Below are positions 10,748 through 19,422 of a stretch of DNA of 51,477 nucleotides, piece after piece. The notes under the pieces were generated by a model, which was not told the origin of the DNA, searched no databases, and saw only the letters and a list, made by a program, of their open reading frames with translations. This DNA comes from Thermoleophilia bacterium (lineage in GTDB: Bacteria; Actinomycetota; Thermoleophilia; Gaiellales; F1-60-MAGs149), in contig SHUX01000003.1 in the NCBI GenBank assembly GCA_009694475.1, positions 1-51,477 of the forward strand, given 5' to 3'. Positions within the stretch are counted from its first letter, which is position 1, and each line of letters begins with the position of its first letter. The position numbers and the translations under genes are program-made.

Positions 10748-11601
10748 CACTCCCCCTCCGCATCGCGGTCCCGTCCAAGGGTCGACTGGCCTCGCCCACC
10801 ACGCAGTTGCTGCGCGATGCAGGCATCGCCGTTCCCGGCGACGATCGGCGCCTTTTGGTACCCGTCGAGGAACAGGGCATCGAGATCCTGCTCGCCCGCA
10901 CCGACGACATCCCCACGCTGATTCGCGATGGCGCTGCAGATATCGGTGTGGCTGGTTGTAATCAACTGCTCGAACACGGCTCCGACGGCATCGAGACATT
11001 GGTTGAGCTTGGCTTCGGTGCCTGCCGCCTTGTCCTGGCTGTGCCGAACGCCTCGACCATCACCTCCAGCGCGCTCCTGTCCGGCTCGCGCATCGCGACC
11101 TCTCACCCGAATGTCCTGGCTGCCTACCTCGAGGCTAACGCAATCGCAGCATCCGTCGTGACGCTCTCGGGTTCGATCGAGCTCGCCCCCACGATTGGCG
11201 CAGCAGATGCCATCTGCGATCTTGTTTCGACCGGTGAGACGCTGCGTCAGAACTCGCTGCGGATGATCGGTGAGGTTATGCGATCGCAGGCTGTCTTGCT
11301 GGCACGTGTCCAGACGACACCCGATCCGCGCATCGCCGTGTTACAGACCGCCGTCGAGTCGGTGTTGGCCGCACGACCGAAGCGCTATCTGATGCTCAAC
11401 GCGCCTGACGCTGCACTCGATGCGATCATCGCTCTGCTGCCTGGACTCGATGCTCCGACGATTTTACCGCTCGCACGCACCGACATGCATGCCGTTCACG
11501 CCGTTGTCGATGCTGCAGAACTTCCCCGACTGCTTCATCCTCTCAAGGAGGCCGGAGCCTCTGGCCTCCTCGTTCTGCCGATTGAGCATCTGATCCCATG
11601 A
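10744..11601 (+). CDS. hisG: ATP phosphoribosyltransferase, long form (HisG)
   Basis: Catalyses the first committed step, joining ATP and PRPP. At 285 residues it has the long-form layout. The catalytic domain (LRIAVPSKGRLASPT, ARTDDIPTLIRDGAADIGVAG, ELAPTIGAADAICDLVSTGETLR) is followed from about 215 by the C-terminal ACT-like regulatory domain (KRYLMLNAPDAALDAI to GLLVLPIEHL), which binds histidine for feedback inhibition. A separate hisZ is therefore not needed. It overlaps both neighbours by ATGA. Confidence 0.95.
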   Translation: MTLPLRIAVPSKGRLASPTTQLLRDAGIAVPGDDRRLLVPVEEQGIEILLARTDDIPTLIRDGAADIGVAGCNQLLEHGSDGIETLVELGFGACRLVLAVPNASTITSSALLSGSRIATSHPNVLAAYLEANAIAASVVTLSGSIELAPTIGAADAICDLVSTGETLRQNSLRMIGEVMRSQAVLLARVQTTPDPRIAVLQTAVESVLAARPKRYLMLNAPDAALDAIIALLPGLDAPTILPLARTDMHAVHAVVDAAELPRLLHPLKEAGASGLLVLPIEHLIP

Positions 11602-13301
11602 CCGAACTCGACATTCCCTGGATCCGCCCCGAACTGGCCAAGCCCTCCCCGTACCGCTGGCAGGAAGGCATTCCGGACAACGTCGTGGCGCGCTTCGATC
11701 TGAACACGTTGCCGCTCAACCCCTCGTGGTGGCCCGGCATCGCTCGTACGATCGCCGCGCAATCCGTCAGTTCCTACCCCGAGGCCGACTACGCGCCACT
11801 CAAGCGGGCGATCGGAGGCTACCTCGACATCGACCCCGCCTGCGTGGTACCGACGGCCGGTGGCGACGAGGCAATTCTGCTGACTGCTTGGCTGGCCCTC
11901 GGACGCGGTGACCGAGCCGTCGTCGGGCGTCCCACCTACCAACTACACGCCACCAGTGTGCGGATGACGGGCGCGGAGCTAGACCTCGTCGATCCGCTGC
12001 CTGGTCCCACGCTGCGCCTCGACCTCGCGACCATCACAGAGAAGGCCAAGGGTGCGCGTCTGGTCTGGCTGTGCTCGCCGAATAATCCGACGGGCGAGGA
12101 CATTCCCGCCGATACGATCTGTGAGATCGCGGCCAACTGTGACGGGCTCGTCTGCGTCGACCAGGCGTACCTCGAGTTCGGTGGGACGACAGACCACCTT
12201 CCGCTGCTCGCGCAATGCCCGAACCTCGTGATCGTGCGCACGTTCTCTAAGGGCTGGGGCTTGGGTGCTCTGCGCGCTGGCTACGCCATCGCAAGTCCGC
12301 TCGTCGCGGGTGCAATGGATGCGCTGCGTCCGCCCGGCTCCCTCTCCACCGGTTCTGCCCTCGGCGCAGAATTGGCGTGTGCGCATGCCGACACGATGCG
12401 CAACGACGCCGCGCATTACCGTGCCGAGCGTGAGCGCTTCAGTGCCGGCCTACGCGGACTCGGCCTCGAGGTTGTCGGCGAGGCCGCCAACTTCGTACTC
12501 GCTCGAACACCATGGTCAGGTGACGACCTCTTCGAGAAACTCGCTAGCCAAGGGCTCGTCGTGCGCACGTTCGGCCACGAGCCGCTGCTTGCCGACGCCT
12601 TCCGGGCCTGCGTGGCCCTGCCCGCCGACAATGACACGTTGCTCGCCGCGTTGGCGAACCTCTTGAGCAAACCCATCCCGGCAGCCGCAGACCCAACCAC
12701 CGGTGCCAGCACCTTCGGGCGCGGTGCACTGATCGAGCGCCGTACCAAGGAGACCGAGATTCGACTGCGCACCACGCTCGATGGCAGCGGTACTACATCC
12801 GTGACGACGGGCGTGGGCTTTCTCGATCACATGCTGACCGCCCTTGGACATCACTCCCTGATCGACCTGGACCTCACGTGCAGCGGCGATACGCACATCG
12901 ATCTACACCACACAGTCGAGGATTGCGGCATCGTGCTCGGCCAGGCGATCGACGCAGCGCTCGGCGACCGCGCCGGCATCACACGCTTTGGTGACGCTTC
13001 CGCCCCGCTCGACGAGGCGCTTGGTCGGGCGACCGTCGACTTCTCTGGGCGCGGCTCAAGCACAGTGCGCATCGCGTTCCGCGACACGATGATCGGCGCG
13101 CTGCCAACCACTCTGATCCCGCACCTGATCGACTGCATCGCGATCAACGCCCGTGCCACGATCCACGTCGAGGCGACCGGCGAGGACGACCACCACGTCG
13201 CCGAGGCGGCCTTCAAGGCGCTGGCCCGCGCGCTGCGCGAGGCCTGGTCGATCGATCCACGCCGTGGTGCGAAGATCGCGTCGACCAAGGGTTCACTCTG
13301 A
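11598..13301 (+). CDS. hisCB: HisC-HisB fusion: histidinol-phosphate aminotransferase + imidazoleglycerol-phosphate dehydratase
   Basis: One uninterrupted 567-codon frame encodes two enzymes. Residues 1-355 are a class I/II PLP aminotransferase: SSYPEADY, SPNNPTGED, CVDQAYLEF and the PLP lysine (Lys218) in RTFSKGWGLGALRAGYA. A roughly 20-residue Ala/Pro/Gly linker follows. Residues about 379-567 are the dehydratase, with RRTKETEI, GFLDHMLTALGHHS and LHHTVEDCG, and DDHHVAEAAFKAL carrying the Mn-binding His/Glu residues. These steps (7th and 8th) are consecutive, dehydratase first. Both halves are of normal length with intact motifs. The usual HisB fusion is to a phosphatase, not to HisC, so this layout is notable. 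ATGA overlap with hisG. Confidence 0.95.
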   Translation: MTELDIPWIRPELAKPSPYRWQEGIPDNVVARFDLNTLPLNPSWWPGIARTIAAQSVSSYPEADYAPLKRAIGGYLDIDPACVVPTAGGDEAILLTAWLALGRGDRAVVGRPTYQLHATSVRMTGAELDLVDPLPGPTLRLDLATITEKAKGARLVWLCSPNNPTGEDIPADTICEIAANCDGLVCVDQAYLEFGGTTDHLPLLAQCPNLVIVRTFSKGWGLGALRAGYAIASPLVAGAMDALRPPGSLSTGSALGAELACAHADTMRNDAAHYRAERERFSAGLRGLGLEVVGEAANFVLARTPWSGDDLFEKLASQGLVVRTFGHEPLLADAFRACVALPADNDTLLAALANLLSKPIPAAADPTTGASTFGRGALIERRTKETEIRLRTTLDGSGTTSVTTGVGFLDHMLTALGHHSLIDLDLTCSGDTHIDLHHTVEDCGIVLGQAIDAALGDRAGITRFGDASAPLDEALGRATVDFSGRGSSTVRIAFRDTMIGALPTTLIPHLIDCIAINARATIHVEATGEDDHHVAEAAFKALARALREAWSIDPRRGAKIASTKGSL

Positions 13302-13302
13302 C

Positions 13303-13911
13303 GTGACTGCAGTCACAGTCGTCGACTATGGCGGCGGCAACGTCCGCTCGCTGTGTGCCGCACTGGAACGCTGTGGCGGAGAGGTGACAGTCTCAGCAGA
13401 TCCAGTTGTCATTGCATCCTCGGAGCGCCTGATGCTGGCCGGCCAAGGCGCTGCCGGTGCAGCGATGCGTGCGCTCGCCGCGACAGGCTTGGCTGAGGCG
13501 CTGTGCGACGCCGCCGCGCGCCACGTGCCGCTGCTCGGCGTCTGCGTGGGACTGCAAGTGTTGTTCGAGCGCTCCGAGGAAGACGCCTGCGCCTGCCTCG
13601 GCCTACTGCACGGCTGCGTTCGTCGTATCGAGGGCGCCGAGCGGCTACCGCACCTCGGCTGGAACGACGTCGACGCGATCGTCGAGCACCCCCTGACAGT
13701 CGACCTGCCTGCGATTGCGTACTTCGCACACTCCTACGCCGTCACCGCCGACATCCCCTCGGCGCTCGCCGTCACGCGCATCGATCAGTCCACGATCGCA
13801 TCGATGGTGGCCCGTGGCTCCGTGGCGGGCGCGCAGTTTCACCCCGAACGCTCGTCGGAGGCCGGACGCCGGTTGCTGCGCCGCTTCCTTGCCTGGGACG
13901 GGAGCCGCTGA
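13303..13911 (+). CDS. hisH: Imidazole glycerol phosphate synthase, glutaminase subunit (HisH)
   Basis: A class I glutamine amidotransferase of 202 residues that feeds ammonia to HisF. It begins VTVVDYGGGNVRSLCAALE. The nucleophile Cys is in LLGVCVGLQVLFE and the His/Glu of the triad are in GAQFHPERS. The oxyanion-side loop reads LAGQGA where PGVGAF is usual. The track extends this frame to 13153, inside hisCB; GTG 13303, one nt after the hisCB stop, is the sensible start. It overlaps hisF by one base in TGATG. Confidence 0.93.
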   Translation: MTAVTVVDYGGGNVRSLCAALERCGGEVTVSADPVVIASSERLMLAGQGAAGAAMRALAATGLAEALCDAAARHVPLLGVCVGLQVLFERSEEDACACLGLLHGCVRRIEGAERLPHLGWNDVDAIVEHPLTVDLPAIAYFAHSYAVTADIPSALAVTRIDQSTIASMVARGSVAGAQFHPERSSEAGRRLLRRFLAWDGSR

Positions 13912-14660
13912 TGCTGCGCCGACGCATCATCCCTTGCCTCGACGTCTCGGGCGGTCGTGTTGTCAAGGGCGTCGAGTTCGTCAACCTGCGCGACTGCGGT
14001 GAGCCGGTCGACGCAGCACTGCGCTACGCCGAGCAGGGCGCCGACGAACTGTGCTGGCTCAACATCACCGCTGGTAACGAGGCTTGGGACGAACTGCTCG
14101 CTCAGGTGGCCGCTGCCGGCACGCGCATCGACGTGCCACTGACGGTCGGCGGTGGTGTGTCCGACGAGCCCCACGTCCGCGACCTGCTTGGCGCGGGCGC
14201 CGACAAGGTGTCGATCAACAGCGCTGCCCTCGATCGACCAGCGCTCGTCGGCGAATGTGCCGAACGCCACGGCTCGCAGTGCATCGTGGTCGCAATCGAC
14301 GCCCGTCGTACGGGCGCCACCTGGGAGGCGGTCGCCTCCGGCGGTCGTCGAGTCACTGGCCGCGACGCCGTCGAATGGGCCAAGGAGGCCGTTGAGCGCG
14401 GCGCCGGCGAACTGCTCGTCACGAGCATGGATTCCGACGGCACGCAGCAGGGCTACGCCCTCGAGCTCTACACCCGTCTGCTCGAAGCCGTCGACGTGCC
14501 AATCATCGCCTCGGGTGGTGCGAGCAGCCCCACCGATATCGCTGACGTGCTCGAACTGGGCGTGTCCGCCGCGCTGGCTGCGAGCATCTTTCATGACGGC
14601 ATTCACACAGTCGAGGAGGTAAAGCACGCATGTCGGGAACGCAACCTACCGATCCGCTGA
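13911..14660 (+). CDS. hisF: Imidazole glycerol phosphate synthase, cyclase subunit (HisF)
   Basis: A barrel enzyme of 249 residues that closes the imidazole ring and releases AICAR. RRIIPCLDVSGGRVVKGVEF carries the first catalytic Asp and IVVAIDARRTGATWEA the second; VGGGVSD and ASGGASSP bind phosphates. The loop after strand 2 reads LNITAGNEAWDELL where most HisF have DITAS-S-EGR, a mild deviation near the active site. The track frame starting at 13503 is a false extension; ATG 13911 overlaps the hisH stop. Confidence 0.94.
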   Translation: MLRRRIIPCLDVSGGRVVKGVEFVNLRDCGEPVDAALRYAEQGADELCWLNITAGNEAWDELLAQVAAAGTRIDVPLTVGGGVSDEPHVRDLLGAGADKVSINSAALDRPALVGECAERHGSQCIVVAIDARRTGATWEAVASGGRRVTGRDAVEWAKEAVERGAGELLVTSMDSDGTQQGYALELYTRLLEAVDVPIIASGGASSPTDIADVLELGVSAALAASIFHDGIHTVEEVKHACRERNLPIR

Positions 14661-15274
14661 CAATTACGGGCGAACCCCGTTTCGACGAGCACGGACTGAT
14701 CCCCGCGATCTGCCAGGATGCGGTCGGCGGCTCGGTGCTGATGCTGGCCTGGATGAACACTGCTGCGCTCGACCGTACGCTGACCACGCGACACGCATGG
14801 TTCTGGTCGCGTTCGCGCCAGGAACTGTGGAAAAAGGGCGCTACCAGTGGCAATGTGCTGACCGTCAACGACGTGCAACTCGACTGCGATCAGGACGCGA
14901 TACTGCTCATGGTCTCCCCCGCTGGCCCTGCCTGCCACCTCGGCACAGACACGTGCTGGGGCGACGACTCCGGCCCTCTACTGACGCGTCTTACCGCAAC
15001 CATCGAGGCTCGCCGCGGTGCCGACCCGGAGACCTCGTACGTGGCGCGACTGCTCGGCTCCGACCGCTCACTGGCGGCCGGCAAGGTGGCCGAGGAGTCG
15101 GCCGAGTTGCTCGACGCGGCGCCGGGTTCCGACCACCAGGTCGAAGAGGCTGCCGACGTGCTTTTCCACCTGCTCGCACTGCTGGCCCGCGATGGTGTCG
15201 ATCCCTTGCGCGTGCTCGACGTGCTGGCGCAACGCGAGGGCTTACCGCCACGCTGGCTGCGAAACGCCACATGA
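14630..15274 (+). CDS. hisIE: HisI-HisE fusion: phosphoribosyl-AMP cyclohydrolase / phosphoribosyl-ATP pyrophosphatase
   Basis: A 214-residue bifunctional enzyme for steps 2 and 3. Residues 1-115 are the cyclohydrolase: LMLAWMNTAALDRTL, HAWFWSRSRQELWKKGATSGN, and the Zn/Mg cysteines in LDCDQDA and CHLGTDTCW. Residues 125-214 are the helical pyrophosphohydrolase, with KVAEESAELLDAA and EEAADVLFHLLALL carrying the acidic metal site. The gene overlaps hisF by 31 nt and the methyltransferase by ATGA. Confidence 0.95.
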   Translation: MSGTQPTDPLTITGEPRFDEHGLIPAICQDAVGGSVLMLAWMNTAALDRTLTTRHAWFWSRSRQELWKKGATSGNVLTVNDVQLDCDQDAILLMVSPAGPACHLGTDTCWGDDSGPLLTRLTATIEARRGADPETSYVARLLGSDRSLAAGKVAEESAELLDAAPGSDHQVEEAADVLFHLLALLARDGVDPLRVLDVLAQREGLPPRWLRNAT

Positions 15275-15990
15275 TTGAGAGCGCAGACGCGTACGCCTCA
15301 ATCGCCGAGATCTACGACGCCTGGTGCCTCGAGGTGCAGGAAGACATCGGCTTCTACGTCGGCATGGCGCTCGGCACCGAGACCAAGGTGGTCGAGCTCG
15401 CCGCCGGCACGGGTCGTATTGCGATTCCGCTCGCCGAATCGGGCTACGACGTCGTTGCAGTCGATCGCTCCCAGGCGATGCTCGGGCTGCTGACGGGGAA
15501 GGCCGCAGCGGCTGGCGTGTCCAACCGCATCGACGCTCGCCTTGGCGACCTCACCAGGCCAGGGATTGACGGTCTCTACGATCGGGTCGTAGTCCCCTTC
15601 CGAAGCCTCTTACATCTGGGCAATGACGAGGAACGGCTTGGGGCGCTGCGCGCAGCCCGCGCGCTCTTGACCGATCAGGGATACCTCGCCTTCGATGTCT
15701 TTAGTCCAACACCAGACGACGTCCAGTGCACCCAAGGCGTCTGGTGCAGCCGCGAGTCGGGCGCCCGGGAGCGGGCCGACTGGTATCGCGCCGACGGCAC
15801 GACGCAGATCGAGGTCGAGATGCGCGGACGCACTACCACCCTCGTCCTCCACCCACTGCCGGCGGCGCGCTGGCTCGAACTCGTAGAGCAGGCGGGCTTC
15901 GAAGTCCTGACGGCCTGGGGTGATTTTAACGGCGCCAAGGTGCGTGGCGATGGGACCGGAGACCTCGTGGTTGTTGCCCAGCCGGTCTAG
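15271..15990 (+). CDS. Class I SAM-dependent methyltransferase
   Basis: A 239-residue methyltransferase with motif I VVELAAGTGRIAIPLAE, an acidic ribose-binding VAVDRSQAML, and the later LLHLGNDEERLGALRAARALL. The substrate is unknown. It is the last gene of the his operon, overlapping hisIE by ATGA. I see no link to histidine chemistry beyond co-transcription and no EgtD features. The track frame starting at 14797 is a false extension. Its TAG stop shares CTAG with the convergent aldolase gene. Confidence 0.85.
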   Translation: MIESADAYASIAEIYDAWCLEVQEDIGFYVGMALGTETKVVELAAGTGRIAIPLAESGYDVVAVDRSQAMLGLLTGKAAAAGVSNRIDARLGDLTRPGIDGLYDRVVVPFRSLLHLGNDEERLGALRAARALLTDQGYLAFDVFSPTPDDVQCTQGVWCSRESGARERADWYRADGTTQIEVEMRGRTTTLVLHPLPAARWLELVEQAGFEVLTAWGDFNGAKVRGDGTGDLVVVAQPV

Positions 15991-16997
15991 CCGCAGATAG
16001 CAGCAATCAACGCGTCGACATCAGCCGGCGTCGTGTCCCACGCCGTCATCAGACGCGCAACATTGTTCGTCGCATCCCAGATGTAAAATTGGTGCTGTTC
16101 GGAGAGTGCCACGATGCGCTCGAGGGGTAAGACCGCAAAGACGGCATTCGCCTCGACCGGGTGGACGATCGAGACACCAGCCGCATCACTAATACCGACG
16201 GCAAGACGCAGCGCCATCGCATTGGCATGGGTCGCGTGCGCCAACCAACGATCGTCGGTCAGCAGGGCCGTCACCTGCACGGCAACGAAGCGTAGTTTCG
16301 ACTGGAGTTGCGTGGCCTGCTTGCGTGCGTTCTGGATCGGTGCTCGCAGGGTCGGATTGATCGCGACGACGACCTCGGCACCCATCGCACCATTCTTGGT
16401 CAGACCGAACGAGATGATGTCGGCGCCGGACGCGACCTCCGCTAGCCCACAGCCGTGATGTGCGGCGGCGTTGCAAAGCCGCGCGCCATCGACGTGTAGG
16501 AGCATGTCATGGGCGTGCGCCCAGTCCGCGAGCTCTTGCACCGCAGCCGGTGCGTAGGCCGTGCCGCACTCCGTGGACTGCGTGATACTGACGACACGCT
16601 GGACGACGTGGTGCTGCTCGTTCGAGCGCAACGCGCCCTCGAGTAGTTGCGGTGTGAGACGTCCGTCGGGTGTCGCGATTGTCTCGATCTTGGAACCGGT
16701 GATGTGTTCGGGTGCGCCGGCCTCATCGAGGTCGATATGGGCACCCCGGGCGGTCAGGACCGACTCCCACCCGCGCAATGCGAGCGATAGCGCCACGACG
16801 TTCGAGCCTGTGCCCGTCAGACAGAGCGCGTAGGCTGCATCGCCGAATGTCTCACCAAGCACGGCCTCCGCGCGGACTGTCCACTCGTCGGCGCCATAGC
16901 CCAAGGCGTGTCCAACGTTGGCCTCTGCGATCGCCGCAAGGACCTCGGGCACGATCCCAGCGTGGTTGTCGCTGCCAAATGTCATCTGCGTGCTCAT
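15987..16997 (-). CDS. ltaE: Low-specificity L-threonine aldolase
   Basis: A PLP-dependent fold-type I enzyme of 336 residues that splits threonine to glycine and acetaldehyde. Marks are FGSDNHAGIVPEVL, GYGADEWT, LTGTGSNVVAL, QSTECGTAY, LHVDGARLCNAA and the PLP lysine in SFGLTKNGAMGAE. ATG 16997 overlaps the upstream methyltransferase stop in ATGA. The track start (GTG 17006) is 9 nt further up and less likely. Confidence 0.9.
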   Translation of the reverse strand: MSTQMTFGSDNHAGIVPEVLAAIAEANVGHALGYGADEWTVRAEAVLGETFGDAAYALCLTGTGSNVVALSLALRGWESVLTARGAHIDLDEAGAPEHITGSKIETIATPDGRLTPQLLEGALRSNEQHHVVQRVVSITQSTECGTAYAPAAVQELADWAHAHDMLLHVDGARLCNAAAHHGCGLAEVASGADIISFGLTKNGAMGAEVVVAINPTLRAPIQNARKQATQLQSKLRFVAVQVTALLTDDRWLAHATHANAMALRLAVGISDAAGVSIVHPVEANAVFAVLPLERIVALSEQHQFYIWDATNNVARLMTAWDTTPADVDALIAAICG

Positions 16998-17740
16998 CGG
17001 TTGCACCGATAGGCGAGCGCCAACGCAATCGCACCAGCGGCCGCGACGTTAAGCGACTCTGCCTTGTCGGATTGCGGAATCCGACAGATCGCCTCTGCGC
17101 GCTTACGTACCGTGTGCGGCAAACCGTCTCGTTCGGCACCAAGTGCGATCAGGACCGGTCCGGAGAGGTCGACATCATTGAGATCCGTCTCGCCGGCGCC
17201 ATCAAGCGCCACTAAGCGCGCCTCGGGATAGGCGAGAGCGGGATCGTCCAGCGTGAGTGTCGGCACAAAGAAGGTAGCCCCCATCCCGGCTCGCACGGCC
17301 TTCGGACTGGTCGGATCGGCGGCAGGAGCACCCAAGACCACAACCTCGGTCGCAAAGGCCGCAGCCGAGCGCAGTAGCGTGCCGACGTTGCCCGGGTCGC
17401 CGACGCCACAGAGTGCGAGCGCAACGCCCGCCAGCGTTGTCGGCGGCGTGGGTAGCGACTCGCGCCGCACCACTGCGATCACGCGCGAGCCAGAGCGCAC
17501 GGCCGAGAGCGTGGCGAGAATCTCGGCCTGAACGACCAACGGCACGATGCCGACGATATGTGGGGGCACGAAATCCTCGCTGACGAGGAGATCTTCAAAT
17601 TGTGCGCCCGCGCGGATTGCAGCGTCGACGAGATCCTCTCCCTCGACCACGAAGACGCCGCTATCGCGACGTTCCGTCGTTCGTTGCAGCGCACGGACGC
17701 GCTGCAACCGAGGGTTCCGCGTTGTGCGGATCGGTTCCAC
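16994..17740 (-). CDS. SpoU/TrmH family RNA 2'-O-ribose methyltransferase
   Basis: 248 residues. An N-terminal substrate-binding domain (VFVVEGEDLVDAAIRAG) precedes the SPOUT trefoil-knot domain with its three motifs: GVGDPGNVGTLLRSAAAF, LIALGAERDGLP and IPQSDKAESLNVAAAGAIAL. It methylates rRNA or tRNA; the target cannot be told. It follows rplT by 11 nt. In many bacteria a gene of this family sits between rplT and pheST. Here threonine aldolase follows instead. Confidence 0.92.
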   Translation of the reverse strand: MEPIRTTRNPRLQRVRALQRTTERRDSGVFVVEGEDLVDAAIRAGAQFEDLLVSEDFVPPHIVGIVPLVVQAEILATLSAVRSGSRVIAVVRRESLPTPPTTLAGVALALCGVGDPGNVGTLLRSAAAFATEVVVLGAPAADPTSPKAVRAGMGATFFVPTLTLDDPALAYPEARLVALDGAGETDLNDVDLSGPVLIALGAERDGLPHTVRKRAEAICRIPQSDKAESLNVAAAGAIALALAYRCNR

Positions 17741-17751
17741 GAACGTGTGCT

Positions 17752-18111
17752 CTACGCGACGAGTGCGGACTTAGCGCGCTCGGCAAGGCTACCGAAGGCG
17801 TCGGGCTCATTCATTGCGAGGTCGGCAAGGATCTTGCGATCTGCAGTCACGCCGGCCAGTTTGAGACCGTGCATAAACTGCGAGTACGAGAGATCGTGCT
17901 GCCGGGCGCCCGCATTGATACGAACAATCCAGAGCGAGCGGAAATCGCGCTTGCGCACGCGACGATCACGGTACGCATAATTGCCGGAGCGCTGAACCTG
18001 CTCCTTAGCTCGACGATAGAGCTTCGACTTGAGACCCCAATACCCGGAGGCCTCGGCAAGTACTTTGCGGCGCTTCTTATTGGCGCTTACGGATCGCTTA
18101 ACGCGGGTCAT
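17752..18111 (-). CDS. rplT: 50S ribosomal protein L20
   Basis: 119 residues, the usual length. The basic N-terminus [25 protein letters not shown] and the globular part [23 protein letters not shown] are diagnostic. L20 is needed for early 50S assembly and in several bacteria represses its own operon through a leader. It is the third gene of infC-rpmI-rplT. Confidence 0.98.
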   Translation of the reverse strand: MTRVKRSVSANKKRRKVLAEASGYWGLKSKLYRRAKEQVQRSGNYAYRDRRVRKRDFRSLWIVRINAGARQHDLSYSQFMHGLKLAGVTADRKILADLAMNEPDAFGSLAERAKSALVA

Positions 18112-18120
18112 GCCGGAACC

Positions 18121-18318
18121 TTATCGCTTTCCGAGGAGGCGAAGCGCCTCTTTGTAATCGGACTTCGCCATCGGCTGGTCCTGACTGAGCTTACGGCGGC
18201 GCTTAGCGGACATCTTGCCTCGCAAGTGAGCCTCCATCGCCTGGCGGCGCATGATGGTGCCCTTGCTGGACACCTTCATCCGCTTCTTCGCGCTCGAATT
18301 GGTTTTCATCTTCGGCAT
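18121..18318 (-). CDS. rpmI: 50S ribosomal protein L35
   Basis: 65 residues, beginning MPKMKTNSSAKKRMKVSSKG, the family signature. It lies 16 nt after infC and 9 nt before rplT, the standard order. Confidence 0.98.
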   Translation of the reverse strand: MPKMKTNSSAKKRMKVSSKGTIMRRQAMEAHLRGKMSAKRRRKLSQDQPMAKSDYKEALRLLGKR

Positions 18319-18334
18319 GGTGGTCCTTCGTTTT

Positions 18335-19297
18335 CTACGACTTCTTCGGCGCCCTGGTGGGCTTCGCGGCCGGAGCCGTTGTTGCCTTGGCAGCCGGAGC
18401 CGCCTTGGTCTTAGCAGCCGGAGCTGCTTTCGTCTTCACAGCCGGAGCTGTTTTTGCCTTGGCTGCCGGAGCCGCCTTGGCCTTTGCGACCGGAGCCGCC
18501 TTCGGCTTGGCAGCAGGGGCCGCCTTTGCCTTCACAGCCGAAGCTGCTTTTACCTCAGCAACCGGGGCTGCTTCCTGCTCAGCGACCGGAGCCGCTGGTT
18601 CCGCAACGGCCGGAGCCGCCTCTTGTCCGGATTCGGCGGCCACAGCCGCTGCCTCCAGCGCCGCTGCAACCAAGGCTGCATCAGCGTCGATCACCGCCAG
18701 CGGTGCCTTAGCGGCACCGCTGCCGGCCGACTCAGCGTTCTCCTCCTTGAGAAGTTGCTTCGACGGAGCCAACATCATGACCATATTTCGTCCATCTTGT
18801 AGCGGTTCCGACTCGACGACCGCAAGTTCCTTCAGATCCTCGGCTAGGCGCAGCAGCAAATCACGGCCTCGTTCAGGGTGCGTCATCTCGCGCCCACGGA
18901 ACATAATCGTCACTTTGACCTTGTCGTGGTTCTTCAAGAACCGCACAACATGGCCTTTTTTGGTCTCGTAATCGTGTGCGCCGACCTTCGGGCGCAGCTT
19001 GATCTCCTTGATCACGATCACGTTCTGGTGCTTGCGCGCCAGCTTGGCCTTCTGTTCCTGTTCGTACTTGTACTTCGAGTAGTCCATCACGCGACAGACA
19101 GGCGGACGCGCGTCAGCGGCGACTTCGACAAGATCAAGGTTGAGATCCCACGCGTATTCCAACGCGTCGTCTCGGTCCTTCAGACCAATTTGCTCACCAT
19201 CTGCGCCGATCAGGCGCACCTGCGGGACACGGATCGCTTCATTGATGCGGGTCCGCGGCTCTTCCGGGGGACGGTCGAATCCGCGACGTGGTCTCAA
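18335..19297 (-). CDS. infC: Translation initiation factor IF-3 with long low-complexity C-terminal tail
   Basis: IF-3 prevents subunit joining and checks start codons. The normal two domains are present: RTRINEAIRVPQVRLIGADG to CRVMDYSKYKYEQ, then KEIKLRPKVGAHDYETKKGH to MVMMLAPSKQ. A 139-residue extension follows, first acidic and Ala-rich, then Lys/Ala/Pro repeats. The track starts at ATG 19390. I prefer TTG at 19297, which has GGAG 8 nt upstream and starts the conserved N-terminus; a rare start codon is typical of infC. This gives 320 residues. The upstream 125 bp has no clear L20-binding leader that I can recognise. Confidence 0.93.
   Translation of the reverse strand: MRPRRGFDRPPEEPRTRINEAIRVPQVRLIGADGEQIGLKDRDDALEYAWDLNLDLVEVAADARPPVCRVMDYSKYKYEQEQKAKLARKHQNVIVIKEIKLRPKVGAHDYETKKGHVVRFLKNHDKVKVTIMFRGREMTHPERGRDLLLRLAEDLKELAVVESEPLQDGRNMVMMLAPSKQLLKEENAESAGSGAAKAPLAVIDADAALVAAALEAAAVAAESGQEAAPAVAEPAAPVAEQEAAPVAEVKAASAVKAKAAPAAKPKAAPVAKAKAAPAAKAKTAPAVKTKAAPAAKTKAAPAAKATTAPAAKPTRAPKKS
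18338..18553 (-). repeat. 24-bp coding tandem repeats in infC (8-residue Lys/Ala/Pro units)
   Basis: The last 72 residues of IF-3 are nine units of eight residues like AKAAPAAK, PKAAPVAK, TKAAPAAK, ending PTRAPKKS. The DNA shows the matching 24-bp period (GCAGCCGGAGC blocks). The unit is basic and disordered, like the tails of histone H1-like bacterial proteins. Confidence 0.9.
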
Positions 19298-19422
19298 GAC
19301 TGCTGCTCCGTGCGCAAGGGTGGTGTGCTCCGTTCGATGGTTGTAGAGGGACGGTCGTTCACGACTGCCCAACGCGGGCGATGGTAGCACGCGTTAGCCC
19401 TTTGCCGACCACGCTAGGTAGA

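Noticed and set aside
13153-15270. Long upstream extensions of the hisH, hisF and methyltransferase frames
   Set aside because: They read through the preceding his genes in other frames; starts at 13303, 13911 and 15271 fit the family N-termini and the overlap pattern.
19298-19422. L20-binding autoregulatory leader of infC
   Set aside because: Only a weak GTCG/CGAC hairpin is visible; no pseudoknot or L20-type mimic could be drawn with confidence.
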